From Comamonas kerstersii (GTDB taxonomy: Bacteria; Pseudomonadota; Gammaproteobacteria; Burkholderiales; Burkholderiaceae_C): a stretch of DNA of 64,000 bases. Below the pieces are notes generated by a model, which saw only the letters and a program-made list of their open reading frames with translations, searched no databases and was not told the DNA's origin. Positions within the stretch are counted from its first letter, which is position 1. Each line of letters begins with the position of its first letter. Shown piece after piece: positions 35,443 through 45,326 of this stretch. The position numbers and the translations under genes were made by a program. The DNA lies in contig NZ_VZOT01000002.1 of the NCBI RefSeq assembly GCF_008801935.1, forward strand, positions 401,662 to 465,661. Reading direction: 5' to 3'.

Positions 35443-36852
35443 TTAGCTGCCTGCTACCTTCATGCGGTTGATCAGTACCGAACCGACGGTCTTGGCACCG
35501 TAGTTATACGCATCTGCGCCCACAGCCTCAATGCCCTGATACATGTCCTTGAGGTTGCCTGCGATGGTGATCTCCTGCACGGGGAAAGCAATCTCGCCGT
35601 TTTCCACCCAGAAGCCAGAGGCACCGCGCGAGTAGTCGCCGGTCACATAGTTCACGCCCTGGCCCATGAGTTCGATCACGAACAGGCCCGTGCCCAGCTT
35701 CTGGAGCATGGCCTTCAGATCGTCGCCACGGCGGGTCAGGCGGGAGGTCAGCGTCAGATTGTGCGAACCACCGGCATTACCCGTGGTCTTCATGCCCAGC
35801 TTGCGGGCCGAGTAGCTCGACAGGAAGTAACCCTCTACACGGCCATCCTCCACCACCATGCGGCGACGCACCTTCACGCCTTCGTCATCGAATGGCGAGC
35901 TGCCCTTGCCGCGCAGGATGAAGGGGTCTTCTTCGATATTGATGTGCTTGGGGAAGATCTGCCGGCCCAGCGAATCCAGCAGGAAGCTGCTCTTGCGATA
36001 CAGCGTGCCGCCGCTCACCGCCTGCACAAAGCCGCCAAGCAGACCAGCCGCCAGTGGCGACTCGAACAGCACAGGGCATTCGGTCGTAGGAATCTTGCGG
36101 CTGCCCAGACGGCTCAGGGCGCGCTGGGCGGCATAGCGGCCAATTTCCTCGGGCGTAGCCAGCTCCACGGCATCGCGCATGGAGCTGTACCAGAAGTCGC
36201 GCTGCATCTCGCCGTTCTTGCCGGGCAGCGAAGCAATCGGCGCAACAGAAATGCTGTGGCGCGAGCTGGCGTAACCACCGCGAAAGCCCCGGGTGTGAGC
36301 ACTGTAGAAATGGCTTTGCTGGGCCGAGACACTGGCGCCCTCGCTGTTGGTAATGCGCTTGTCGGTCGCCAGGGCAGCCGCTTCGCACTCAATGGCGATA
36401 CGTGCAGCCTCTTCGCTGGTCACGGCCCATGGGTGGAACAGGTCCAGGTCCTTGTGCGTGTCTTCGGTGGCGATATCGTCCGCATCGGGCAGACCGGCTG
36501 TGGGGTCTTCCGCGGTAAAGCGTGCAATATCAAAGGCGGCCTGCACGGTCTGCTTGACGGCTGCTTCCGAAAAGTCAGACGTGCTGGCATTGCCACGGCG
36601 CTGGCCGATATAGACCGTCACGCCCAACGACTTGTCGCGGTTGCGTTCTACGGTTTCCAGCTCCCCCTTGCGCACGCTGACGCTCAGGCCGCAGCCTTCG
36701 GAAGCATCGGCACCGGCATCGGTGGCACCCAGCTTTTTAGCGTGTGCCAGGGCCTGGTCCACCAGACCTTCAAAAAACGAACGGCTGTAGCTGAAGCCGG
36801 AATCAGCCTGCGCTGCAGTGGTGCTTGTAGAGCGTGTACGGGGTTTGTTCAT
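35443..36852 (-). CDS. pmbA: Metalloprotease PmbA/TldE
   Basis: 469 residues from the ATG at 36852. The TldD/PmbA fold is visible from RSFFEGLVDQALAHAKKLGATDAGADASEGCGLSVSVRKGELETVERNRDKSLGVTVYIGQRRGNASTSDFSEA to SRGASGFWVENGEIAFPVQEITIAGNLKDMYQGIEAVG. PmbA lacks the HExxxH zinc site, which TldD provides; the pair cleaves peptides such as microcin B17 precursor and unfolded antitoxins. tldD is not here, as usual. Divergent from darP (yjgA), the standard arrangement in proteobacteria. Confidence 0.95.
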   Translation of the reverse strand: MNKPRTRSTSTTAAQADSGFSYSRSFFEGLVDQALAHAKKLGATDAGADASEGCGLSVSVRKGELETVERNRDKSLGVTVYIGQRRGNASTSDFSEAAVKQTVQAAFDIARFTAEDPTAGLPDADDIATEDTHKDLDLFHPWAVTSEEAARIAIECEAAALATDKRITNSEGASVSAQQSHFYSAHTRGFRGGYASSRHSISVAPIASLPGKNGEMQRDFWYSSMRDAVELATPEEIGRYAAQRALSRLGSRKIPTTECPVLFESPLAAGLLGGFVQAVSGGTLYRKSSFLLDSLGRQIFPKHINIEEDPFILRGKGSSPFDDEGVKVRRRMVVEDGRVEGYFLSSYSARKLGMKTTGNAGGSHNLTLTSRLTRRGDDLKAMLQKLGTGLFVIELMGQGVNYVTGDYSRGASGFWVENGEIAFPVQEITIAGNLKDMYQGIEAVGADAYNYGAKTVGSVLINRMKVAGS

Positions 36853-36921
36853 AGCGCCGGATATGATACCGAGCACTGCAGCCCCTATGCGCTGCCACCC
36901 TATTCCCTCTGAATAAAAGAC

Positions 36922-37605
36922 ATGTCACGCAAACCGAAAAAAGGCTATTACGTGAAGGGCGTGTTCGTTGCTGAAGGCAGCGAGCGTGACCTGGAGCTGA
37001 AGGCCGAACTCAAAGGCACCTGGGACCAGACCCGCACCGACCTGAAAAAAGAAAGCGATGCGCTGCAGGACCTGGGCGAAGCCCTGCTGGGCCTGCGCCC
37101 CAAGCTGCTGGCCCGTCTGCAGCTGCCCGAAAAGCTGCTGGAAGCCCTGGCCGAACACAAGCGCCTGACCAACTTTGAGGCCAAGCGCCGCCAGATGCAG
37201 TTCATTGGCAAGCTGATGCGCAAGCTGGAAGAAAGCCAGGTCGAAGCCGCCAAGGCCGCGCTGGAAGAGCAGCGCACCGGCGTGAGCCTGGAGCAGACCA
37301 ATGTGCTGGTGGCCGAACAGTGGCGCGATCGCCTGATCGACAGCGACGACCACCTGGGCATCTGGCTGGATCAGTTCCCCGCCACCGATGTGCAGCAAGT
37401 GCGCGCGCTGATGCGCCAGGCCCGCAAGGATGAAGCCACAGCCAAGCAAAAGGCCGCAGAAGCCGAAGCCAGGGGCCAGATCCTGCCTCCTGCCAAGAAG
37501 GGCCGCGCCTACCGCGAGCTGTTTCAGCTGCTGCTGACTCACATCAATGGCACACACGGCCAGCATGATGAAGAACAGGCCATCGACGAGGATGCCGACG
37601 AATGA
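36922..37605 (+). CDS. darP: Ribosome biogenesis factor DarP (YjgA, DUF615)
   Basis: 227 residues, acidic and helical. LKKESDALQDLGEALLGLRPKLLARLQLPEKLLEALAEHKRLTNFEAKRRQMQFIGKLMRKLE matches DUF615/YjgA. The E. coli protein joins late 50S assembly. Its stop overlaps the mog start by 4 bp (ATGA), so the two are co-translated. Divergent from pmbA. Confidence 0.93.
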   Translation: MSRKPKKGYYVKGVFVAEGSERDLELKAELKGTWDQTRTDLKKESDALQDLGEALLGLRPKLLARLQLPEKLLEALAEHKRLTNFEAKRRQMQFIGKLMRKLEESQVEAAKAALEEQRTGVSLEQTNVLVAEQWRDRLIDSDDHLGIWLDQFPATDVQQVRALMRQARKDEATAKQKAAEAEARGQILPPAKKGRAYRELFQLLLTHINGTHGQHDEEQAIDEDADE

Positions 37606-38195
37606 GCACGCATGACGCCGTCAAGATTGGCATTGTCTCCATCAGCGACCGCGCCAGCAGCGGCGTCTATGAAGACAAGGGCCTGCCAGCCCTGCAGGAC
37701 TGGCTCACTCGCGCACTGCACAACCCCATCACCTTCGAAGCACGGCTGATCCCTGATGACCAGGCCACCATCAGCCAGACGCTGATCGAGCTGGTGGATG
37801 CTGGCTGCAGCCTGGTGCTGACCACCGGCGGCACCGGCCCAGCCCTGCGCGATGTCACGCCTGAAGCGACGCTGGCCGTGGCGGACAAGGAAATGCCGGG
37901 CTTTGGCGAGCAGATGCGCCAGATTTCCCTGCGCTTTGTGCCCACGGCGATTCTGTCGCGCCAGGTGGCGGTGATCCGTGGCCAGAGCCTGATCATCAAC
38001 CTGCCCGGCCAGCCCAAGGCGATTGCCGAGACGCTGGAAGGCCTCAAGGATGCTGATGGCAAGCAGCTGGTCAACGGCATTTTTGCCGCCGTGCCCTACT
38101 GCATTGACCTGATTGGTGGCCCGTACCTGGAAACCGTGGATGCGGTGTGCAAGGCATTTCGCCCCAAGAGCGCGATCCGCGCCCCCCAGGGATAA
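37602..38195 (+). CDS. mog: Molybdopterin adenylyltransferase
   Basis: 197 residues. KIGIVSISDRASSGVYEDKG starts the MoaB/Mog family; VLTTGGTGPALRDVTPEAT (about 73-91) is the molybdopterin-binding GGTG region, and NLPGQPKAIAETLEGL the nucleotide part. It adenylylates molybdopterin before metal insertion (moco synthesis). It overlaps darP by 4 bp and is followed by a terminator. Confidence 0.95.
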   Translation: MSTHDAVKIGIVSISDRASSGVYEDKGLPALQDWLTRALHNPITFEARLIPDDQATISQTLIELVDAGCSLVLTTGGTGPALRDVTPEATLAVADKEMPGFGEQMRQISLRFVPTAILSRQVAVIRGQSLIINLPGQPKAIAETLEGLKDADGKQLVNGIFAAVPYCIDLIGGPYLETVDAVCKAFRPKSAIRAPQG

Positions 38196-38211
38196 GCCAT
38201 CCCCCACTGAC

Positions 38212-38240
38212 AAGGCACATGCCCGCCATGTGCCTTTTTT
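38212..38240 (+). terminator. Terminator after darP-mog
   Basis: AAGGCACATG (38212-38221) pairs with CATGTGCCTT (38227-38236), followed by TTTT. Confidence 0.9.
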
Positions 38241-38276
38241 ACGTCTGGCGGCCTGCCCGCAGGACTGCCACCGCCT

Positions 38277-39479
38277 ATGAAGCAAAACCTCAGTCTGACC
38301 GTGATTCTGGCCATGTGCACCATGATGGGTGCACTGGGCATAGACACCTACCTGCCCTCGTTCTACGCCATCAGCCAGGAGTTTGAGGCACCCACCGCTG
38401 CCGTACAGCAGACCCTGAGCGTCTATGTGCTGGCCATGGCGGTGACCATGCTGTTCTACGGCTCGCTCAGCGACACCTTTGGCCGCCGCCGTGTGCTGCT
38501 GTTTTCCAGCCTCGGCTATGCGCTGACCTCCTGCGTTGCTGCCTTTGTCAGCAGCATTGAGGGTCTGGTGCTGATCCGCTTTGCCCAGGGCGCCATGGCT
38601 GGCTCGGGCATGGTGGTGGCACGTGCCATCGTGCAGGACCGCTTTCAGGGTGCAGATGCCCAGCGCATGATGAGTCTGGTCATGTTCTGCTTTGGCCTGG
38701 CTCCGGCACTTGCGCCTATCTTTGGCGGCTGGCTGCAGACCCATGGCGGCTGGCGCGCGACCTTCTTCTTTCTGGCAGCCTTCGGCGCCATCCTGGTGCT
38801 GCTGTGCTGGCGGGTGCTGCCCGAGACCCTGCCCGCTGCCAAGCGCCAGCCGCTCAAGCTGGGGGTGATTGCGGGCAACTATCTGATGGCGCTGCGCCAC
38901 TCGCAATTTCGCTTGATGGTGGCAGGCACAGCGATGATGACAGGGGCCACCGCCATCTACATCAGCTCGGCCGCCGAGTTTGTCATGGGCGTGCTCAAGC
39001 TCGAGGCCACCTCGTTTGGCTGGCTGTTCATTCCGCTCATCGGCGGCTCCATGCTGGGCTCTGCCCTGTCAGGTTCGCTGGCACGGCATATTCCCGTGCG
39101 CATCCAGAAAGCCATTGGATACACCTGTCTGGCCATTGGCAGTGCCAGCAATGTGCTCTACAACCTCTCGACCGACACCCCTGCCGTGCCCTGGGCCGTG
39201 CTGCCGATTGCCTGCTACACCTTGGGCATTTCGCTGCTGATGCCCATTCTGTCGCTGCAGATCATGGGCACCTTCCCGCAGATGCGCGGCCTGGCTTCGT
39301 CGCTGCAGGGTTTCACGCAGATGAGCGTGTTTGCCATCATGGCCGGCATTGTGGTGCCGCAGCTGTTTCACAGCGGCCTGGCACTGGCGCTGGGCCATGC
39401 GGTCTCGGTCAGCGCAGGCATGCTGATCTGGTGGATTGCAGCGCGCCGCGCCAAGCGTCTGGAACTTTCAGAAAAGTGA
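38277..39479 (+). CDS. Bcr/CflA-type MFS multidrug efflux transporter
   Basis: 400 residues, 12 hydrophobic segments. The N-terminus ILAMCTMMGALGIDTYLPSFYAISQEFEAPTAAVQQTLSVYVLAMAVTMLFYGSLSDTFGRRRVLL is the Bcr/CflA signature with motif A (GSLSDTFGRRR). Expels drugs such as bicyclomycin, sulfonamides or other compounds with H+ influx; the actual substrate is not deducible. It ends near the palindromic repeat, convergent with a TRAP binding protein gene. Confidence 0.92.
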   Translation: MKQNLSLTVILAMCTMMGALGIDTYLPSFYAISQEFEAPTAAVQQTLSVYVLAMAVTMLFYGSLSDTFGRRRVLLFSSLGYALTSCVAAFVSSIEGLVLIRFAQGAMAGSGMVVARAIVQDRFQGADAQRMMSLVMFCFGLAPALAPIFGGWLQTHGGWRATFFFLAAFGAILVLLCWRVLPETLPAAKRQPLKLGVIAGNYLMALRHSQFRLMVAGTAMMTGATAIYISSAAEFVMGVLKLEATSFGWLFIPLIGGSMLGSALSGSLARHIPVRIQKAIGYTCLAIGSASNVLYNLSTDTPAVPWAVLPIACYTLGISLLMPILSLQIMGTFPQMRGLASSLQGFTQMSVFAIMAGIVVPQLFHSGLALALGHAVSVSAGMLIWWIAARRAKRLELSEK

Positions 39480-39485
39480 GCAGTC

Positions 39486-39556
39486 AGCGCTTGATAAACC
39501 TGTATTTCCGATACAAAAATATTTGAAAAGCTTATAAATCAAGCGCTAGCAGCTCT
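39486..39556. repeat. Palindromic intergenic repeat, copy 6
   Basis: AGCGCTTGAT (39486-39495) pairs with ATCAAGCGCT (39538-39547), and AGCAGCTCTATTTT continues outside the right arm. The inner arms are degenerate (TATTTCCGATA). It lies between convergent genes, next to the hairpin at 39580. Confidence 0.75.
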
Positions 39557-39579
39557 ATTTTTGAGAGTTTCTCCACAAA

Positions 39580-39607
39580 AAAAAGGCCATCCATGGATGG
39601 CCTTTTT
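39580..39607. terminator. Bidirectional terminator between convergent genes
   Basis: A perfect 28-bp palindrome centred at 39593/39594, A5GGCCATCC on the left and its complement on the right, with A and T runs on both sides. It can serve both the MFS gene (plus strand) and the TRAP gene (minus strand). Confidence 0.92.
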
Positions 39608-39623
39608 GCTGCACGCCTGCTGC

Positions 39624-40703
39624 TTACAGCTTCTGCGTTGCCATGAAGGAATCAAAGCGCCCTTCGGCAAAGCGGAACCACAGCACCTGGTCGCGCTGGA
39701 AGTTACGGTAGTTGCTGTAGATCTTCTTCCAGTCTGGATTGGATGCAGCCAGTTCATCGTAAAGCTCCATGGTGGCCTTGAAGGAAGCTTCCAGCACCTG
39801 CTGCGAGAAAGGCAGCACCTTGGTCTTGGCAGCAACCAGCTGCTTGATCGCACCGGGGTTGCGTGCGTCATAACGTGCCTGGCAGGTCACATGGGCTTCG
39901 TAGGATGCAGCGCGCACCACAGCCTTGTACTCGTTGCTCAGGCTGTTGAAAGCCTTGTTGTTGATATAGAAGGACAGGTTCAGCGAGCCTTCCCACCAGC
40001 CGGGGTAGTAGTAGAAAGGTGCGACCTTGTTCAGGCCCAGCTTCAGATCGTCGTAGGGGCCAATCCACTCGGCCGCATCGATCGTGCCTTTTTCCAGCGC
40101 CTGATAGATTTCGCCAGCAGGAATGTTCTGGGGCACTGCGCCCATTTTTTCCAGCACCTTGCCCGCAAAGCCACCCACGCGGAACTTCAGGCCCTTGATG
40201 TCTTCCGGCGTCTTGATTTCCTTGCGGAACCAGCCCCCCATCTGCGCCCCCGTATTGCCACCGACCAGCGGCACGACGTTGTACTTGTCGTAGAACTCGC
40301 CCATGAGCTTGCCGCCATCGCCATCGACCATCCACGAGGTCAGCTGGCGCGAGTTCATGCCAAACGGAATCGCACCGCCAATGGCAAACACCTCGTTCTT
40401 GCCAAAGAAGTAGTAAGGCGCGGTGTGGGCCACTTCCACAGTGCCGCTTTGCACACCGTCGACCACGTTGAATGCTGGCATCAGCTCACCCGCCTGGTGA
40501 ACGGACACATCAAATTTGCCTCCGGTCATGGACTTGACCGCCTGGGCAAACACTTCGGCAGAGCCGTAAATCGTGTCCAGAGATTTGGGGAAGCTGGATG
40601 CAATACGCCAGCGAATAGCAGGTTGTGCGTGCACCGCTGGGGCTGCTGCTGCAGCCACAATGCCGGCGATACCGGCATGCTTGAGCATGGAACGACGATC
40701 CAT
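39624..40703 (-). CDS. TRAP transporter substrate-binding protein, TakP-like, copy 1
   Basis: 359 residues from the ATG at 40703; signal MDRRSMLKHAGIAGIVAAAAAPAVHA (DRRSML, possible Tat). The mature protein (RIASSFPKSLDTIYGSAEVFAQAVKSMTGGKF; GGNTGAQMGGWFRKEI; VGGFAGKVLEKMGAVPQNIPAGEIYQALEKGTIDAAEWIGPYDDLKLG) closely follows TakP, the 2-oxoacid binding protein of Rhodobacter, with conserved Trp/Gln/Arg/Glu contacts around Na+ and pyruvate. It binds oxoacids in the periplasm. No membrane TRAP genes are nearby. A second paralog follows upstream. Confidence 0.9.
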   Translation of the reverse strand: MDRRSMLKHAGIAGIVAAAAAPAVHAQPAIRWRIASSFPKSLDTIYGSAEVFAQAVKSMTGGKFDVSVHQAGELMPAFNVVDGVQSGTVEVAHTAPYYFFGKNEVFAIGGAIPFGMNSRQLTSWMVDGDGGKLMGEFYDKYNVVPLVGGNTGAQMGGWFRKEIKTPEDIKGLKFRVGGFAGKVLEKMGAVPQNIPAGEIYQALEKGTIDAAEWIGPYDDLKLGLNKVAPFYYYPGWWEGSLNLSFYINNKAFNSLSNEYKAVVRAASYEAHVTCQARYDARNPGAIKQLVAAKTKVLPFSQQVLEASFKATMELYDELAASNPDWKKIYSNYRNFQRDQVLWFRFAEGRFDSFMATQKL

Positions 40704-40770
40704 TTTGAAGTCTCCTTTTGGGCTAGAAAAAAACCCCCTCCTGCACCGCTTCTGGGACGGTTTAGCAGGC

Positions 40771-40809
40771 AAAAAAGCCGGAATGCGATGTCACTCTCAT
40801 CCCGGCTTT
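40771..40809 (-). terminator. Terminator after the second TRAP binding protein gene
   Basis: On the minus strand AAAGCCGG (40809-40802) pairs with CCGGCTTT (40781-40774), followed by TTT (40773-40771). It ends the upstream copy (40855-41937) before the first one. Confidence 0.8.
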
Positions 40810-40854
40810 ATCTGAACGAAGCCAGCGCACCTGCGTGCAGCTTCGGCAAGCAAA

Positions 40855-41937
40855 TTACAGCTTCACGCCTGTCATGTACTGGTTGTAGCGCAGCTCGGAG
40901 AAGCGCTCCCACAGCAGCTGGTCACGCTGGAAGGCGCGCATGTCCTGGTGGATTTCCTTGAAGGCAGGGTCGCGCGCCTCGTGCTCCGCAAACACTTCCA
41001 TGGAGGCCTTAAAGCCTGCGTCCATGACATCCTTGGGGAACGCCTTGAGGATGGTCTTGTCCGCCACCAGCTTCTTGATGGCCACGGGGTTGAATGCGTC
41101 GTACTTGGCGGTCATGTCGCGCGCAGCGATGCGGGTGGCCACATCCACCATTTCCTTGTACTCGGCAGGCAGGGCGTTGTAGGCCTTGGCGTTCACGAAG
41201 AACCCCAGCTCTGCACCACCTTCCCACCAGCCTGGGTAGTAGTAGTAAGGTGCCACCTTGTTAAAGCCCAGCTTCTGGTCGTCGTGGGGGCCTACGAACT
41301 CAGTCGCGTCCAGCGTACCCTTTTCCAGTGCCTGGTACACATCACCAGCAGGCATGTTCTGCGACACCACGCCCAGCTTGGCCATGGCTTCACCGAACAG
41401 GCCGCCGCCCAGACGCATCTTCAGGCCCTTGAGGTCGTTGACAGACTTGATTTCCTTGCGGTACCAGCCGCCCATCTGCGTGCCGGTATTGCCCGCGCTG
41501 TAGCTCTTGATGTTGTAGTTGGCGCAGAACTTGTCGAACAGCTTGCGGCCATTGCCATGCTCCATCCAGGCATCCATCTGGCGTGCAGTCAGGCCAAAAG
41601 GCACGGCGCAGCCAAAGGCAAAGATGGCATTCTTGCCCGTGAAGTAGTAAGGCGCAGTCTGCGCCATTTCGATGGTGCTGTTTTCAATCGCATCCACCAC
41701 GCCAAAGGCAGGCATCAGCTCGCCAGCAGCGTGCACGGACACTTCAAACTTGCCACCGGACAGCGCCTTGACAGTCTGAGCAAATTTTTCGCCGCTGCCG
41801 TAGATGGTGTCGAGCGACTTGGGAAAGCTCGACGCCATGCGCCAGCGCACCGCAGGCTGCGCGTGAACGGCAGGTGCCACGCCAGCCGCCAGCACGCCAG
41901 CAATACCTGCTCTTTTGATGAGGGAACGACGGTCCAT
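40855..41937 (-). CDS. TRAP transporter substrate-binding protein, TakP-like, copy 2
   Basis: 360 residues, signal MDRRSLIKRAGIAGVLAAGVAPAVHA with DRRSLI. It is a close paralog of the neighbour at 39624 (same FPKSLDTIYGS, GGNTGTQMGGWYRKEI, FNKVAPYYYYPGWWEGG, LEKGTLDATEFVGPHDDQKLG) and of TakP. A Glu/Trp change in ligand-contact positions (EWIGPYDD versus EFVGPHDD) suggests different ligand preferences. A terminator separates it from copy 1, so each is its own transcription unit. Membrane components are not encoded in this window. Confidence 0.9.
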   Translation of the reverse strand: MDRRSLIKRAGIAGVLAAGVAPAVHAQPAVRWRMASSFPKSLDTIYGSGEKFAQTVKALSGGKFEVSVHAAGELMPAFGVVDAIENSTIEMAQTAPYYFTGKNAIFAFGCAVPFGLTARQMDAWMEHGNGRKLFDKFCANYNIKSYSAGNTGTQMGGWYRKEIKSVNDLKGLKMRLGGGLFGEAMAKLGVVSQNMPAGDVYQALEKGTLDATEFVGPHDDQKLGFNKVAPYYYYPGWWEGGAELGFFVNAKAYNALPAEYKEMVDVATRIAARDMTAKYDAFNPVAIKKLVADKTILKAFPKDVMDAGFKASMEVFAEHEARDPAFKEIHQDMRAFQRDQLLWERFSELRYNQYMTGVKL

Positions 41938-42130
41938 GTTTACTCCTTGAATTTCATACGCAGCCGCCTTCAGGCATGGAATCTCCCCGAAAAACCATGC
42001 ACAGAAGGGGACACAAAATTCTAGGAATAGAGGCCCTGATCACTTTCCCGGGTAAACCCCCGAAAGCTTCTATCCTTCAGCCTGATGTCAGGCACAAGAG
42101 GCTTGAGCCCCTTGATGCCGTCAGACAAAG

Positions 42131-44026
42131 TCAGGCCAGAAAACGTTCACGAATGGAGCGCTCAATACCCGCTGCATCCAGCCCCTGCAGGGCCAGCAGC
42201 TTGGCAGGGTCTCCGTGCTCGATGAACTGGTCGGGCAAGCCCAGATGCAGCACAGGCAGCGTCAGGCCAGCTGCGCTCAGGGCTTCCGACACGGCAGCAC
42301 CTGCGCCGCCTGCAATACAGCCTTCTTCCAGCGTGACCAGCACGTCATGCGAAGCTGCCAGCTCGCGCACCAGCTCCACATCCAGCGGCTTGACCCAGCG
42401 CATATTGGCAACCGTGGCGTCGATGTGCTCTGCCACCTGCAATGCAGGGTAGAGCAAGGTGCCAAACGCCAGAATGGCAATGCGGGGCTGGGTGCTGCCG
42501 TTTTCGCCCTGGCGCGCAGCCTGGCTCTGGCGGCGAATTTCACCCTTGCCAAATGGCAGCGCAGACAGGTCATCCAGCGGCTCCACGCCCACACCAGCAC
42601 CACGGGGGTAGCGCACGCACACGGGATGGTCTTGTTCGTAGGCAGAGGTCAGCAGCTGACGGCATTCACGCTCATCCGCAGGTGTCGCCATGCTCATATT
42701 GGGAATGCAGCGCACATAGGCGATGTCGTAGGCACCTGCGTGGGTGGCACCGTCCGCACCGACCAGACCTGCGCGGTCCAGCGCAAACACTACGGGCAGG
42801 TTTTGCAGCGCCACGTCGTGAATCAGCTGGTCATAGGCACGCTGCAGGAAGGTTGAATAAATCGCCACCACTGGCTTGACACCTTCACAGGCCAGACCTG
42901 CCGCAAAGGTCACAGCATGCTGCTCGGCAATACCCACGTCGTAGTAGCGATCAGGGAAGCGCTTTTCAAACTCCACCAGGCCAGAGCCTTCACGCATGGC
43001 GGGCGTAATACCCACCAGACGCTGGTCCTGCGCTGCCGTGTCACACAGCCATTTGCCGAACACCTGGGTGAACGTGGGCTTGGAGGGCGCGCTGGATTTG
43101 ACAATTCCTACGGCAGGGTCGAACTTGCCGGGGCCGTGGTAGGCAATAGGGTCAGCTTCTGCCAGCTTGTAGCCATGACCTTTCTTGGTGACTACGTGCA
43201 GGAACTGTGGGCCTTCCAGACTGCGGATGTTTTCCAGCGTGGGGATCAGCGAATCCAGATCATGGCCATCAATGGGGCCGATGTAGTTAAAGCCAAAGTT
43301 CTCGAACAGCGTCGCAGGCACCACCATGCCCTTGGCACTTTGCTCCAGGCGCTTGGCCAGTTCCAGCAGCGGAGGCACCTTGCTGAGCACGTTCTTGCCC
43401 ACGTTGCGCGCCACGGCGTAGAACTGACCGCTCATGAGCTGGGCCAGATAGCGGTTGAGCGCACCCACGGGTGGGCTGATGCTCATGTCATTGTCATTGA
43501 GGATGACCAGCAGATTGCCATCCATAACCCCGGCATTGTTCAAGGCCTCAAAAGCCATGCCTGCCGTCATGGCGCCATCGCCAATCACGGCAATCGCACG
43601 GCGGTTTTCGCCCTTGCGCTTGGCCGCCATGGCCATGCCCAGTGCCGCAGAAATACTGGTCGAGGAGTGCCCGACCCCAAAGGTGTCGTACTCGCTTTCC
43701 GAGCGCAACGGAAAGCCTGAGATGCCGCCCAGCTGACGCAGCGTAGACATGCGATCACGGCGGCCCGTCAGAATCTTGTGCGGGTAGGTCTGATGGCCAA
43801 CGTCCCAGACGATGCGGTCATACGGGGTGTTGAACACATGGTGCAGCGCAATGGTCAGCTCCACCGTGCCCAGATTCGAACTCAGGTGCCCACCAGTTTT
43901 CGACACGCTGTCCAGCACATAGGCGCGCAACTCGTCAGACAGCACTTTGAGGTCACCGCGTGACATGGCACGCAGGTCAGAAGGTGTGTTCACTTTCTGC
44001 AGCAAAGGGTAGGCATTCGTGGTCAT
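42131..44026 (-). CDS. dxs: 1-deoxy-D-xylulose-5-phosphate synthase
   Basis: 631 residues from the ATG at 44026. [18 protein letters not shown] is the thiamin-diphosphate motif (GDG...N), [17 protein letters not shown] and [16 protein letters not shown] give other active-site parts, and [17 protein letters not shown] is in the C-terminal transketolase region. It joins pyruvate and glyceraldehyde 3-phosphate to DXP, the first step of the MEP route to isoprenoids. Third gene after xseB-ispA on the same strand (100-bp gap), the classical grouping. Confidence 0.97.
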   Translation of the reverse strand: MTTNAYPLLQKVNTPSDLRAMSRGDLKVLSDELRAYVLDSVSKTGGHLSSNLGTVELTIALHHVFNTPYDRIVWDVGHQTYPHKILTGRRDRMSTLRQLGGISGFPLRSESEYDTFGVGHSSTSISAALGMAMAAKRKGENRRAIAVIGDGAMTAGMAFEALNNAGVMDGNLLVILNDNDMSISPPVGALNRYLAQLMSGQFYAVARNVGKNVLSKVPPLLELAKRLEQSAKGMVVPATLFENFGFNYIGPIDGHDLDSLIPTLENIRSLEGPQFLHVVTKKGHGYKLAEADPIAYHGPGKFDPAVGIVKSSAPSKPTFTQVFGKWLCDTAAQDQRLVGITPAMREGSGLVEFEKRFPDRYYDVGIAEQHAVTFAAGLACEGVKPVVAIYSTFLQRAYDQLIHDVALQNLPVVFALDRAGLVGADGATHAGAYDIAYVRCIPNMSMATPADERECRQLLTSAYEQDHPVCVRYPRGAGVGVEPLDDLSALPFGKGEIRRQSQAARQGENGSTQPRIAILAFGTLLYPALQVAEHIDATVANMRWVKPLDVELVRELAASHDVLVTLEEGCIAGGAGAAVSEALSAAGLTLPVLHLGLPDQFIEHGDPAKLLALQGLDAAGIERSIRERFLA

Positions 44027-44126
44027 TAGCAAATTATTCAAATCAAATTGCACACAGCAAACAGCGCTTGCTCACTCGGGGGTAGCGCAGCAATCCGACA
44101 ACAGAAAACACATCCCCAGTCAGCAC

Positions 44127-45068
44127 TCAATGTGAGCGCGAAACGACCATATGTGCCAACGCCGACAGGGCGCGCACATCCGTCAGACAACTTTCCTTCA
44201 AGGCCTGCAAGGCCTGCTGCAGCAGCACATTGGCATAACTGCGTGCGCCATCCAGCCCCATGAGTGACACAAAGGTGGGCTTGTCATTGGCTGCATCCTT
44301 GCCAGGGGTCTTGCCCAGTGTGGCAGCATCGGCCACCACATCCAGCACGTCATCCACCACCTGGAAGGCCACGCCCAGCGCTTCGGCATAGCGCGCCAGC
44401 GCCTGCTGCACAGGCTGTGACACCTGTGCACAGGCAACACCCATGGCCACACTGGCCTGCAGCAGCGCACCGGTCTTGAGACCGTGCATGTGACGCAGCT
44501 CCTGCTCACTCAAAGCCTTGCCGACGCTGGCCAGGTCAATGGCCTGACCGCCTGCCATGCCCCGTGAACCAGCGGCCTGCGCCAGAATGCGACACAGCTT
44601 GGCCTGCATGGCCGCTGGCACTTCTGCCTCCGAAGGCGTCAGCAGCTCAAACGCCAGCGCCTGCAGAGCATCGCCGCCCAGCAAAGCCTGGGCTTCACCG
44701 AACTGCACATGCACCGTAGGCTTGCCGCGGCGCAGCACATCGTTGTCCATGCAGGGCATGTCATCGTGCACCAGCGAATACGCATGGATCAGCTCTACCG
44801 CGCAGGCCGCACGCAGCGCGGCCTCAGGCAGGCCATTGACAGCCTGCGCTGCCGCCAGCACCAGCAGAGGGCGAAGGCGCTTGCCGCCATCGAGCACGGC
44901 GTAGCGCATGGCATCGCCCAGGTTCGCTGGTGCATCCACACCCACCCATGCCGACAATGCCTGCTCGGTGCGCTGCAGTTGCGCATCCGTCCATGCCTGA
45001 AAATCAAATACCGATGTGTCGGTGCTGCTGGTGGGAAGATCTGTTGTCATCACAATCTGAGTTTCCAT
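44127..45068 (-). CDS. ispA: Farnesyl diphosphate synthase (polyprenyl synthetase)
   Basis: 313 residues from the ATG at 45068; a GTG at 45077 also fits. First Asp-rich motif DDMPCMDND, second DDVLD; GGKRLRPLLVLAA and MAGGQAIDLAS are the other family blocks. It condenses IPP with DMAPP/GPP to farnesyl diphosphate. It starts almost directly after the xseB stop, so translational coupling is likely. Confidence 0.95.
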   Translation of the reverse strand: METQIVMTTDLPTSSTDTSVFDFQAWTDAQLQRTEQALSAWVGVDAPANLGDAMRYAVLDGGKRLRPLLVLAAAQAVNGLPEAALRAACAVELIHAYSLVHDDMPCMDNDVLRRGKPTVHVQFGEAQALLGGDALQALAFELLTPSEAEVPAAMQAKLCRILAQAAGSRGMAGGQAIDLASVGKALSEQELRHMHGLKTGALLQASVAMGVACAQVSQPVQQALARYAEALGVAFQVVDDVLDVVADAATLGKTPGKDAANDKPTFVSLMGLDGARSYANVLLQQALQALKESCLTDVRALSALAHMVVSRSH

Positions 45069-45077
45069 AGCGCCCAC

Positions 45078-45326
45078 TCAGTCCTGCGACCATTGCTTGA
45101 TCTGGCCGTCATCCAGCGCACGGATTTGCGCCTCCACCTCATTGAGCTGCTTGCGACAGAACTCCAGCAGAAAGGAAGCACGGCGATAGCCATTCATCAT
45201 TTCACCCAGAGGCAGCTGCCCGGACTCCATGGCTACAGCCAGCGTTTCCAGCTCCGCAACTGCGGACTCATAACTGTCGGGAGGGGTGGAAATGTCGGCG
45301 ATCGCGACGTTTTTTGCCTTGGGCAT
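45078..45326 (-). CDS. xseB: Exodeoxyribonuclease VII small subunit
   Basis: 82 residues from 45326 (MPKAKNVAIADISTPPDSYESAVAELETLAVAMESGQLPLGEMMNGYRRASFLLEFCRKQLNEVE); an upstream ATG at 45383 would add 19 residues. The XseB helical hairpin is complete, with SYE...AVAELE..V..ME.G.L.L. It binds XseA to form the single-strand-specific nuclease. Clustered with ispA and dxs as in E. coli. Confidence 0.93.
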   Translation of the reverse strand: MPKAKNVAIADISTPPDSYESAVAELETLAVAMESGQLPLGEMMNGYRRASFLLEFCRKQLNEVEAQIRALDDGQIKQWSQD

